Of a stretch of DNA of 64,000 nt, positions 16,949-24,919 are shown piece after piece. The notes beneath the pieces are model-generated. The model was given only the letters and a program-made list of their open reading frames with translations, was not told the DNA's origin and ran no database searches. How positions within the stretch are numbered: the first letter of the stretch is position 1; each line of letters starts with the position of its first letter. Source of the stretch: Oscillibacter sp. (GTDB lineage Bacteria; Bacillota; Clostridia; Oscillospirales; Oscillospiraceae); the NCBI GenBank assembly GCA_003539495.1, contig DPPB01000031.1, positions 157,214-221,213 of the forward strand, read 5' to 3'. The translations under genes were made by a program, and so were the position numbers.

Positions 16949-17998
16949 TCAGTTGAGTTTTATCCAGGCGTCGAGACCATCCGGATTGTCCGGGTCGACG
17001 CCTATCTCGGCAGCCTTGTAGACGGAAAGGAGCTGCGCAATGGGCATCATAGCAAGGGCGGCAGCCACAGGGTGCAGCTCTTGCTTCACACTGAATTGGG
17101 CAGATACGCCATCCAACGCAGGCAGCGTTTCTGCACTGAAGGCAACGATGAGAGCGCCTTTTTTGGCAACATCGGCAATAAGCCCACGCTGATACTCAAA
17201 ATTGTCATTATTCAGGCAGGCCAGGACAAGGGTTTCAGAATCTATCAGCACGATAGGGCCGTGCCGTAGGTCCAGTATATGCTTGCACATGGAGGGTCTG
17301 TATGCGATCTCGTTGAAGGCAAGGGCGCCTTCCTCAGCCAGACCGTTTGCCTCACCGTCGCAAAGCACGGTGACATTATTCCAAGGCTTTGCCGCCAGCT
17401 CCTTCACGGCGGGCTCTACACCGGACAGATATGCGTCTCCGTTTTCGGCAAGCCAATGAATATCGGCCACCTTTTGCTCGTCCCCGGTAACATATCCAAT
17501 GATAAGCTCCAGCGCGGCATACAGGTTTACAACGGAGCTGGTTTGGCAAACACTGGCATCAAAGGCCCAGGGAAGCTCCAGGAGCATATCCGTGTAATTC
17601 TTCACCTGGGAATCGCACACACAGGTGACGGACAGGACCTTGTTGGCCGGGAAATCCTTCCGGATTTTTTGGAGCGAATAAATAAGCTCGCTGGTTTCAC
17701 CGGAGCGGGAAAGGGTGATGACAAGGGCCCCGGTCATCACGTGGGTGTACCACTGTGGATGAACCAAAAAATCACCTGCGGGGATGCTTACTGCAGGAAT
17801 ATCCTGGGAGAGATTTAAGCTGCTGGCCAGCGCTGTGCTCAGTTGAAAGCTCGACCCGCACCCGAGCACCACAATGTGTGCCGGTGCAGCCGCTTTCCAA
17901 AAGTCGCACAGCGCCTCTCTGCGCTCAGCGATGAGGGCAGATGTGGCTCTAAGCGCTTCATACTGGTGTTTGATCTCAGCATATGTTTTACCTTTCAT
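16949..17998 (-). CDS. SIS-domain sugar-phosphate isomerase/deaminase, AgaS-like
   Basis: A 349-residue protein with two SIS domains. GCGSSFQLS (46-54) and SRSGETSE (97-104) mark the first; the second carries LDLRHGPIVLID. The layout matches AgaS and related isomerases/deaminases of amino-sugar phosphates; AgaS converts galactosamine-6-phosphate to tagatose-6-phosphate. The start at 17998 (MKGKTYAEIK) is five bases after GGAGG. The promoter carries the same palindrome as the distant gatZ operon, so it is probably the same regulon and the same pathway. Confidence 0.85.
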   Translation of the reverse strand: MKGKTYAEIKHQYEALRATSALIAERREALCDFWKAAAPAHIVVLGCGSSFQLSTALASSLNLSQDIPAVSIPAGDFLVHPQWYTHVMTGALVITLSRSGETSELIYSLQKIRKDFPANKVLSVTCVCDSQVKNYTDMLLELPWAFDASVCQTSSVVNLYAALELIIGYVTGDEQKVADIHWLAENGDAYLSGVEPAVKELAAKPWNNVTVLCDGEANGLAEEGALAFNEIAYRPSMCKHILDLRHGPIVLIDSETLVLACLNNDNFEYQRGLIADVAKKGALIVAFSAETLPALDGVSAQFSVKQELHPVAAALAMMPIAQLLSVYKAAEIGVDPDNPDGLDAWIKLN

Positions 17999-18020
17999 CA
18001 TAGCCTCCAATAATGTAATA

Positions 18021-18032
18021 ATGTTCGGACAT
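18021..18032. promoter_or_regulatory. Palindromic operator upstream of the SIS gene
   Basis: ATGT-TCGG-ACAT matches the gatZ operon site ATGT-ACGA-ACAT at 10 of 12 positions and sits just downstream of the predicted -10 box. Confidence 0.55.
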
Positions 18033-18040
18033 CTGAGGAA

Positions 18041-18069
18041 AGGATACAACATGTCCTTCAACTTGTCAA
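18041..18069 (-). promoter_or_regulatory. Promoter of the SIS-domain gene
   Basis: Minus strand: TTGACA (18069-18064), a 17-base spacer and a weak -10, TATCCT (18046-18041). The 265 bases between here and the aro promoter hold nothing recognisable. Confidence 0.55.
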
Positions 18070-18335
18070 TAGCTTTGCGAAAAAAATGCCATTGGCATAG
18101 AAGAACAGTATTATTGGATCGGGTAAAAGAGACTTGCAGATTATGGTCTCATAAGGTAAGGCTAAATCCCCCTATTTCTCGCTGAAGGCCCGAGTAATCC
18201 GCCTATTCCCCCGAGATTTTCATCGCAGCTTGACCGCATGGTATGCATGCCCGGCTGTCGCCCGCAGAGCTCCCTGTTCCATATGCAATACGCTTGACAA
18301 ACCTGCAGACACCCTTCCCTTTTGGCCGGAAAAGG

Positions 18336-18364
18336 TTGACACACTCTCCGAACCGTGATAAAAT
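18336..18364 (+). promoter_or_regulatory. Sigma-A promoter of the aro operon
   Basis: TTGACA (18336-18341), 17-base spacer, TAAAAT (18359-18364). It gives a leader of about 120 bases before the first gene. Confidence 0.75.
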
Positions 18365-18440
18365 CATTTATACTAAATCAAGAATATACAGCCATGGCCT
18401 GTAACGACTTTTTTGGCCGGCCACCGCTGTCCGACCTTGC

Positions 18441-18468
18441 CGCGCAGGTGTTACCTGTGCGTTTTTTT
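18441..18468 (+). terminator. Intrinsic terminator inside the aro leader (candidate attenuator)
   Basis: A 9-bp stem, CGCGCAGGT / ACCTGTGCG, with a 3-base loop and seven Ts, 26 bases before the aroF start. No T-box sequence is present. A short frame with two Phe codons from 18394 lacks a ribosome site. Confidence 0.7.
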
Positions 18469-18493
18469 ATTGCAAACCCGGAGGAGGAAAACC

Positions 18494-19498
18494 ATGATCC
18501 TTGTGCTGAATAAAGACATCTCACCCCAGCAGGATGCCCGGCTCACCGCCTACCTGGAGGGCCTGGGCCTGACCGCCACCAGGCAGCTCTGTCAGGGCAA
18601 GACCATCCTGCTGCTCTCAGGGCAAACGGACCGGGCGGACACCGGCATTCTTTCCTCTCTCCCTATGGTGGAGAGCGTCCTGCCCCTGGCGGATCCACTC
18701 CCCCTGGCCTCCCGCCGCTCGCACCCGGCAGACACCGTGGTGCAGGTGGGAGATGTATTCATCGGCGGCGGCCATTTCTGTCTCATGGCCGGCCCCTGTA
18801 CCGTGGAGTCAGAGGAGCAGCTCCTTTCCATCGCCCGCAGCGTCCAGGCTGCCGGGGCGCAGCTTCTCCGGGGCGGCGCCTATAAGCCCCGTACCTCCCC
18901 CTACAGCTTCTCCGGCCTGCGGGAAGAGGGGCTGGCGCTTCTGCGCACCGCCCGCCGGGAAACGGGCCTGCCCGTTGTCTCCGAGATTATGAGCGCCACT
19001 GACCTGCCTCTGTTTGAGGACGTGGATATCCTCCAGGTAGGCGCCCGGAATATGCAGAATTACGATCTTCTGCGTGCCCTAGGCCGCTGCTGCAAGCCGG
19101 TGCTGCTCAAGCGCGGCCCTGCCGCCACGGTGCAGGAGCTGCTTCTCAGTGCCGAGTACATTCTCTCCGGCGGCAACGAAAACGTCATTCTCTGCGAGCG
19201 GGGCATCCGCACCTTCAGCGGCGGCACCCGCAGCACCTTGGATCTCTCCGCCGTTCCCCTGCTCCACGAGCTGACCCACCTGCCCGTCATCGTAGATCCC
19301 AGCCATGCCGTGGGCCGTGCCTCCCTGGTGCCGCCCATGGCCCTGGCCGCCGCCGCCTGCGGGTGTGACGGTCTGCTCATTGAGGTCCACAACGACCCCC
19401 TCCACGCCCTGTGCGACGGGGGCCAGGCCCTGCTGCCGGAGCAGTTTGCCCGTTTGAGCCGCCAGGTGTCGGCGGTGCGCAGGAGCTCGGAGCTATGA
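18494..19498 (+). CDS. aroF: 3-deoxy-7-phosphoheptulonate (DAHP) synthase, type I-beta
   Basis: First enzyme of the shikimate pathway: phosphoenolpyruvate plus erythrose-4-phosphate to DAHP. The 334-residue protein has an N-terminal ferredoxin-like regulatory domain (about 1-70), often a site of feedback control, and a catalytic TIM barrel with MAGPCTVES, GGAYKPRTSPYSFSGL and VDPSHAVGR. The start follows GGAGGAGG. It leads a seven-gene operon with overlapping or near-overlapping genes. The leader contains a terminator. Confidence 0.96.
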   Translation: MILVLNKDISPQQDARLTAYLEGLGLTATRQLCQGKTILLLSGQTDRADTGILSSLPMVESVLPLADPLPLASRRSHPADTVVQVGDVFIGGGHFCLMAGPCTVESEEQLLSIARSVQAAGAQLLRGGAYKPRTSPYSFSGLREEGLALLRTARRETGLPVVSEIMSATDLPLFEDVDILQVGARNMQNYDLLRALGRCCKPVLLKRGPAATVQELLLSAEYILSGGNENVILCERGIRTFSGGTRSTLDLSAVPLLHELTHLPVIVDPSHAVGRASLVPPMALAAAACGCDGLLIEVHNDPLHALCDGGQALLPEQFARLSRQVSAVRRSSEL

Positions 19499-20556
19499 GG
19501 GCCGTTTCCATCAGCGCCTCCCGCCCCTATGAGGTTCGTATCGGCAGCGGCCTGCTGTCCGACCTGGGCGCGCAGCTGCGGGGCCTTTTCGCCGCCCCCC
19601 GGTCCGTGATGGTGGTGTCGGATGACACGGTGTCCGCCCTCTATGGCCCGGCGGCGGAGCGCTCCCTCCGGGACGCGGGCTTCTGCCCGGAGCGCTTTGT
19701 CTTTCCCCACGGGGAGCGCTCCAAAACTCTTTCGACCTATGCCGCCCTGCAGCAGGCCCTCCTGACCGCAGGCTTCACCCGCAGCGACCTGATCGTTGCC
19801 CTGGGCGGCGGCGTAGCAGGAGACCTGGCGGGCTTTGCCGCCGCCACCTATCAGCGCGGCATCCCCTATGTGCAGGTGCCCACCACCCTGCTCTCGGCGG
19901 TGGACTCCTCCGTGGGCGGCAAGACCGCTGTGAACCTCCCCGGGGGCAAGAATCAGGTGGGTGCGTTTCATCAGCCCGCCCTGGTGCTGTGCGATCCGGA
20001 CCTGCTGCACTCGCTCCCTCCGCAGGAATACCAAAACGGCTGTGGGGAGCTTGTCAAATACGCCATGCTCTCCGGCGACCCCCTCTACTCCGCCCTGCTC
20101 TCGGAGCCGGTCTCCCGGCTGCCGGAGCAGGTGATCTCCGCCTGCGTAGAGATTAAAAGAGACTTTGTCCAATCCGACGAATGGGACACCGGCTGCCGTC
20201 GGCTCCTGAACTTCGGCCACACGGTGGGCCACGCCATCGAGAGCTGCTCTCACTATGCCGTTTCCCACGGCCAAGCAGTGGCCATAGGCATGGCCGTCAT
20301 CACCCGGGCCGCCTGCCACCGGGGTCTTTGCACTCCGGAGGCCCTTTCCGACCTGGAGCGTCTTTTGGCCTCCTATGACCTCCCTACCCACACGGACTTT
20401 TCCGCCCAGGCCATCGCCCGGGCCGCCCTGTCCGACAAGAAGCGCCGGGGAGACCGCTTGCCTCTCATCCTGCCGGAGGCTGTAGGCCGCTGCCGGGTGG
20501 AGGCGATCCCGGCCCAGGACTTTGTTTCCTGGCTTCGGGACGGAGGTCTATCATGA
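19495..20556 (+). CDS. aroB: 3-dehydroquinate synthase
   Basis: A 353-residue NAD- and metal-dependent enzyme that cyclises DAHP to 3-dehydroquinate. Motifs: ALGGGVAGDLAGFAAA, QVPTTLLSAVDSSVGGKTAVN and the metal-binding LNFGHTVGHAIE. The start overlaps the aroF stop (ATGA). Confidence 0.97.
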   Translation: MRAVSISASRPYEVRIGSGLLSDLGAQLRGLFAAPRSVMVVSDDTVSALYGPAAERSLRDAGFCPERFVFPHGERSKTLSTYAALQQALLTAGFTRSDLIVALGGGVAGDLAGFAAATYQRGIPYVQVPTTLLSAVDSSVGGKTAVNLPGGKNQVGAFHQPALVLCDPDLLHSLPPQEYQNGCGELVKYAMLSGDPLYSALLSEPVSRLPEQVISACVEIKRDFVQSDEWDTGCRRLLNFGHTVGHAIESCSHYAVSHGQAVAIGMAVITRAACHRGLCTPEALSDLERLLASYDLPTHTDFSAQAIARAALSDKKRRGDRLPLILPEAVGRCRVEAIPAQDFVSWLRDGGLS

Positions 20557-21842
20557 ATCAAACCATTCTCCCCGGCCCCCGCACAGGCCGGGTCACCGTT
20601 CCCGCCTCCAAGTCCTATGCCCACCGGTTTTTCATCGCCGCCGCTTTGAGCCGGGCCCCGGTCACCATTCATTGCCGGGGCGTCTGTGGGGATATCCGCG
20701 CCACCCTGTCCTGTCTGCAGGCTCTGGGCGCCGATATCCGGGAAATCGCGCCGGAGACCTATGAGGTCGCTCCCCTCCTCGCCCCACGGCGAAAGCCTTG
20801 CATCCTGCCCTGCCGGGAGAGCGGCGCCACCCTGCGCTTTCTCCTGCCCCTGGTGGGCGCTTTGGGCATAAATGCCGTGTTCCACCGGGAGGGCCGCCTG
20901 CCCCAACGACCCTTAGAGCCCCTTTTAGCGGAGCTGGTCCGCCACGGCATGTCCGCCACGGCAGACGGCTGTGACCTCCATTGTCAGGGGCAGCTGCGAT
21001 CCGGGGACTATGTCCTCCCGGGGGATGTCTCCTCTCAGTTCGTCTCCGCCCTGCTGCTGGCCTTACCTCTGCTGCCGGGAGACAGTACCCTCACCCTCAC
21101 CTCCGCGCCGGAGTCCGCCCCATATATCGCCATGACCGAGGAGGTCCTGGCTGCAGCGGGCATCTCCCTGTACCGGACAGGCAGCCGCTATCGGATCCCC
21201 GGCGGCCAGCGCTACCGGCTCCCCTCCCATCTCACAGTGGAGGGGGATTGGTCCGCCGCTGCCTTTTTCCTCTGCGCCGGGGCCATGAGCCGGGAGGGCA
21301 TTGCTGTGGATGGGCTGTCCCTGCCCACCCGGCAGGGCGACAGTGCCTTGCTGCCCCTGCTGCGGCAGATGGGGGCGGTGGTAAATCTCTCCTCCGGCTG
21401 CATCACCATCCGGAAGGGGCGACTCCGGGCCACAGATATAGACGCCCGGCCCATTCCCGATCTCATTCCCCCCCTGAGCGTTTTGGCCGCCGCAGCGGAG
21501 GGGGGGAGCCATATTCAAAATGCCCGCCGCCTGCGCTATAAGGAATCCGACCGGCTGCAGGGCATTGCCGAGCTATTAAACAGCTTGGGCGGGTGCCTCA
21601 CCGTAGACGGCGACGGTCTGCTCATTCACGGCGTTTCCCATCTGCAGGGCGGCACAGTTGATCCCATGGGCGATCACCGCCTGGCCATGTCCGCCGCCCT
21701 GGCGGCCCTGTCGGCAGACGCACCCGTCACGGTTCGGGATGCCGATTGCGTAAGCAAATCCTACCCCGCCTTTTGGGCAGATTTTCAATCCTTGAAAGGA
21801 GAAGCGCCATGTCCAGCACCATCGGAGACACCCTCCGTCTGA
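20553..21842 (+). CDS. aroA: 3-phosphoshikimate 1-carboxyvinyltransferase (EPSP synthase)
   Basis: A 429-residue enzyme that joins phosphoenolpyruvate to shikimate-3-phosphate. Signatures: KSYAHRFFIAAAL near the start (the family's KSxSHR), ESGATLRFLLP, the LRYKESDR motif and DHRLAMS. It is ATGA-coupled to aroB and overlaps the next gene by 34 bases. Confidence 0.97.
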   Translation: MNQTILPGPRTGRVTVPASKSYAHRFFIAAALSRAPVTIHCRGVCGDIRATLSCLQALGADIREIAPETYEVAPLLAPRRKPCILPCRESGATLRFLLPLVGALGINAVFHREGRLPQRPLEPLLAELVRHGMSATADGCDLHCQGQLRSGDYVLPGDVSSQFVSALLLALPLLPGDSTLTLTSAPESAPYIAMTEEVLAAAGISLYRTGSRYRIPGGQRYRLPSHLTVEGDWSAAAFFLCAGAMSREGIAVDGLSLPTRQGDSALLPLLRQMGAVVNLSSGCITIRKGRLRATDIDARPIPDLIPPLSVLAAAAEGGSHIQNARRLRYKESDRLQGIAELLNSLGGCLTVDGDGLLIHGVSHLQGGTVDPMGDHRLAMSAALAALSADAPVTVRDADCVSKSYPAFWADFQSLKGEAPCPAPSETPSV

Positions 21843-22888
21843 CCCTGTTCGGCCGCTCCCACGGCCCGGTCATCGGCATGACCCTGGCTGGCATCCCCGC
21901 CGGAAAGGCCCTGTCCCCGGCGGCGCTGCAGGCGTTTTTGGACCGCCGGGCTCCGGGCCGCAGCCCTCTCTCCACGGCCCGGCGGGAGGCGGATGTTCCC
22001 CGATTTCTCTCGGGCCTGAACGGCAGCGTTACCACCGGAGAGGACATCACCGCCGTCATCGAAAATACCGACGTCCGCTCCGCCGATTATGAGATACTTT
22101 CCGCCGTACCCCGGCCGGGACACGCGGATTACACCGCCTATGTGAAATATGGCCGCATCGAGCCCGGCGGCGGCCCGTTTTCCGGGCGGATGACGGCGGC
22201 GCTGTGCATAGCCGGGGGCATCTGTCTGCAGCTGCTGGAGCAGGCGGGTATTTCCGTTCTCTCCCGCATCCGCTCCATCGGCCCTGTGAACGACCGGGGC
22301 CAGCTGCTCTCCTCCACGGCGGATAAGCCTTTCCCTGTGGTGGATGAGGCCCAAGGCGAGGCCATGGCCCAGGCCATCCTGGAGGCAAAGGCCGCCGGCG
22401 ACAGCCTGGGCGGCGTCATCGAATGTCGGATCCTGGGCGTGCCCGCCGGGTTAGGCGGCCCGCTTTTTGACGGGCTGGAGTCCCGGCTCAGCGCCGCCAT
22501 GTTCGGCATCCCCGCTGTGAAGGGCATCGCCTTCGGCAGCGGCTTTGCCTCCGCCCGGCTCCGGGGCAGCGAAAACAACGACCCTTTTGTTTTGGATGAT
22601 AACGGTAAAATCGTTACAGAAACCAATCATTGCGGCGGTATTTTAGGGGGTATTTCCACCGGAATGTGCATCGATTTCCGTGTGGCTATCAAGCCCACCC
22701 CCTCCATTGCCCTGCCCCAGCGAAGCGTGGACCTGAAAAAAATGCAGCCGGTGACCCTGCAGGTTTCCGGTCGGCACGATCCATGCATCGTGCCCCGGGC
22801 GGTGCCCTGTGTGGAGGCAGCGGCGGCGTTTGCCATATATGACGCTATGCTCTCTGACAGAAAGGAAACGGAACATGAATCTCATTGA
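21809..22888 (+). CDS. aroC: Chorismate synthase
   Basis: A 359-residue FMN-dependent enzyme producing chorismate from EPSP. Signatures: GRSHGPVIGM at the N-terminus, PGHADYTAYVKYG, GGPFSGRMTAA and RGSENNDPF. The start lies within the end of aroA, with AAAGGAG eight bases upstream. Confidence 0.97.
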   Translation: MSSTIGDTLRLTLFGRSHGPVIGMTLAGIPAGKALSPAALQAFLDRRAPGRSPLSTARREADVPRFLSGLNGSVTTGEDITAVIENTDVRSADYEILSAVPRPGHADYTAYVKYGRIEPGGGPFSGRMTAALCIAGGICLQLLEQAGISVLSRIRSIGPVNDRGQLLSSTADKPFPVVDEAQGEAMAQAILEAKAAGDSLGGVIECRILGVPAGLGGPLFDGLESRLSAAMFGIPAVKGIAFGSGFASARLRGSENNDPFVLDDNGKIVTETNHCGGILGGISTGMCIDFRVAIKPTPSIALPQRSVDLKKMQPVTLQVSGRHDPCIVPRAVPCVEAAAAFAIYDAMLSDRKETEHESH

Positions 22889-23150
22889 TTTACGCCGGGA
22901 AATGGACAAGACCGACCGGGCACTGCTGGCTCTTTTCGCCCGGCGGATGGCCCTGTCCGGGGCCATCGCCCGAGTCAAGCAGGGGGCGCACCTGCCGATC
23001 CTCGATCCCCAGCGGGAGGAGGAAAAGCTGCACCAGGCGGCCGAATCCGTACCTCCGGAATTGGCCGAATATGCCCGGGACCTTTACCGTCTGCTTATGG
23101 CTCAGAGCCGCACTTATCAGGAGAATATCCTCTCCGGCGAGGTAGAGTGA
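22875..23150 (+). CDS. Chorismate mutase, AroQ class
   Basis: A 91-residue all-helical chorismate mutase that converts chorismate to prephenate, towards Phe and Tyr. The first helix, LRREMDKTDRALLALFARRM, holds the conserved Arg and the AroQ pattern. No prephenate dehydratase or dehydrogenase domain is attached. It overlaps aroC by 14 bases and has AAAGGAAACGG upstream. Confidence 0.92.
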   Translation: MNLIDLRREMDKTDRALLALFARRMALSGAIARVKQGAHLPILDPQREEEKLHQAAESVPPELAEYARDLYRLLMAQSRTYQENILSGEVE

Positions 23151-24406
23151 TGCGCTGCGGATTATTGGGGCAAACCCTTGCACACAGCCACTCTCCGCTG
23201 CTGCACAGCCTGCTGGGGGACTATGCCTACGCCCTCTTTGAAAAGGCTCCCGACCAGGTAGAGGACTTTCTGAAAAACGGTTCCTGGGATGGGCTGAACG
23301 TGACCATTCCCTACAAAAAAACGGCCTATGCCCTCTGCGATTCCCTCTCCCCCATCGCCCGGGAAACCGGCAATGTAAACACCCTTTTGCGGCGGCGGGA
23401 CGGCAGCATTTTTGGGGACAATACCGACGCCTTCGGCTTTCGGTATCTGCTGGAAAAGGCCGGGGTCCCCGTGGCCGGGAAGCGGGCCCTGGTACTGGGC
23501 GCCGGCGGAGCCGGCGGCACCGCATGCGCCGTTCTGCGGCAGATGGGTGCCGCCGTCACCGTGCTATCCCGCACGGAAAAGCCCGATGATTTTTATGGAA
23601 AAAACAATGGGATACTGTATAGCACATACCGCCATATATCCCAGTATAAGGACGCACAAATCATAGTAAATGCCACCCCGGTGGGCATGTATCCCCACAA
23701 CGGGGAGGCCGCTGTGGATTTGGAAATATTTCCCCATCTATGTCTTGTGGCTGACCTCATCTATAACCCCGCCCGGACAGCCCTGCTGCTCCAGGCAGAA
23801 GATCTGGGCATCCCCTGCTCCGGGGGCCTGAGTATGCTGGCGGCACAGGCCGCCGCCTCTGCCGCTCTGTTTTTAGGTGAGGCCATGGATATTTCCAAGA
23901 TTTCCCAGGTGGAAGGTGTCCTGCGGCGGCAAACGGAGAATCTGATTCTCATCGGTATGCCCGGCAGCGGAAAGACTACCCTGGCCCGGCTGCTGGGGGC
24001 GGCCACAGGCCGACCGGTTTGGGACAGTGACGAGGAGATCGTCCGGCGGACAGGACTGTCCATCCAGGATGTTTTTGACCGCTGGGGCGAAAAAAAATTC
24101 CGAGCCCTGGAGACGGAGGTCCTGGCGGACCTGGGCAGGCACTGGGGCGGCATCCTGGCCACCGGCGGCGGCTGTGTAACCCGGCCGGAGAATCGGTGCC
24201 TGCTGCGGCAGAACGGAAAAGTCATTTGGCTGCAGCGGGACATCTGCAAGCTGGAGGCTCCCGGCAGGCCCTTGCTGCGCGAGAGCGGCCTTTCGGAGCT
24301 ATACCGGCAGAGATGCGCCCTGTATGAGCACTTCAGCGATGAGGCTATTTTGAATAACGGCACCCCGGAGGATGCTCTCCGGCGGCTAAAGGAGTGCATG
24401 GTATGA
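23150..24406 (+). CDS. Shikimate dehydrogenase - shikimate kinase fusion
   Basis: A 418-residue bifunctional protein. Residues 1 to about 262 are shikimate dehydrogenase (HSHSPLLHS substrate loop, LNVTIPYKK, GNVNTLL, GDNTDAFGF, GAGGAGG nucleotide loop, NATPVGMYP). Residues 263-418 are shikimate kinase with P-loop GMPGSGKTT, the ATGGGCV shikimate-binding loop and a lid Arg region. It thus makes shikimate-3-phosphate from 3-dehydroshikimate. The start ATG overlaps the mutase stop (TGATG); a GTG three bases earlier is possible. Confidence 0.95.
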   Translation: MRCGLLGQTLAHSHSPLLHSLLGDYAYALFEKAPDQVEDFLKNGSWDGLNVTIPYKKTAYALCDSLSPIARETGNVNTLLRRRDGSIFGDNTDAFGFRYLLEKAGVPVAGKRALVLGAGGAGGTACAVLRQMGAAVTVLSRTEKPDDFYGKNNGILYSTYRHISQYKDAQIIVNATPVGMYPHNGEAAVDLEIFPHLCLVADLIYNPARTALLLQAEDLGIPCSGGLSMLAAQAAASAALFLGEAMDISKISQVEGVLRRQTENLILIGMPGSGKTTLARLLGAATGRPVWDSDEEIVRRTGLSIQDVFDRWGEKKFRALETEVLADLGRHWGGILATGGGCVTRPENRCLLRQNGKVIWLQRDICKLEAPGRPLLRESGLSELYRQRCALYEHFSDEAILNNGTPEDALRRLKECMV

Positions 24407-24837
24407 AAATTCTGGTGTTGAACGGCCCGAATATGAACCTGCTGGGTTTGCGGGAGCCGGAAATCTATGGCCGGGAGACCTACGAGGATCTGGTATCCCT
24501 GGCGGAGCAGACCTGCCGGGAGGCAGGGCTGGAATGCATCTGCGTACAATCCAACCACGAGGGCGTGCTCATCGACGAAATTCAAAAGGCCCGGGACGGC
24601 TGCGGCGGCATCGTCATCAATCCCGCCGGATACTCCCACACCAGCATCGCCATAGCCGACGCCCTGCGGGCAGTGGATCTCCCTGCCGTGGAGGTGCATA
24701 TCTCCGACCCGGAAAAGCGGGAACCCTACCGCCACATTTCCTACACCGGCATGGCCTGCCGCAAGGTCATCAAGGGAAAAGGGCTGGCCGGCTACCGGGA
24801 GGCCATCCTTTATCTGAAAGAGCTGACGGAAAAGTAG
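24403..24837 (+). CDS. aroQ: 3-dehydroquinate dehydratase, type II
   Basis: A 144-residue dodecamer-forming dehydroquinase. Motifs: LNGPNMNLLGLREPEIYG (with the active-site Tyr), QSNHEGVLIDEI, NPAGYSHTS and VHISDPEKREPYRH. It completes the DAHP-to-chorismate set in this operon. It is ATGA-coupled to the fusion gene, with AAAGGAGTG upstream. Confidence 0.96.
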   Translation: MKILVLNGPNMNLLGLREPEIYGRETYEDLVSLAEQTCREAGLECICVQSNHEGVLIDEIQKARDGCGGIVINPAGYSHTSIAIADALRAVDLPAVEVHISDPEKREPYRHISYTGMACRKVIKGKGLAGYREAILYLKELTEK

Positions 24838-24866
24838 TTTTTCCTGTGGACGAATGGCCGCCGCAG

Positions 24867-24875
24867 TGGTATAAT
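24867..24875 (+). promoter_or_regulatory. Extended -10 promoter of trkH
   Basis: TGGTATAAT: an extended -10 with consensus TATAAT (24870-24875). A weak TGGACG lies at the -35 position. Confidence 0.65.
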
Positions 24876-24919
24876 GCCTGTGCCGACAAGGCAATGGGGA
24901 AAGGAGGGCGTGAAGCCCC

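Noticed and set aside
18394..18520. Phe-containing leader peptide for aro attenuation
   Set aside because: The ATG at 18394 has no ribosome site, and only two adjacent Phe codons are present; evidence is too weak to list as a gene.
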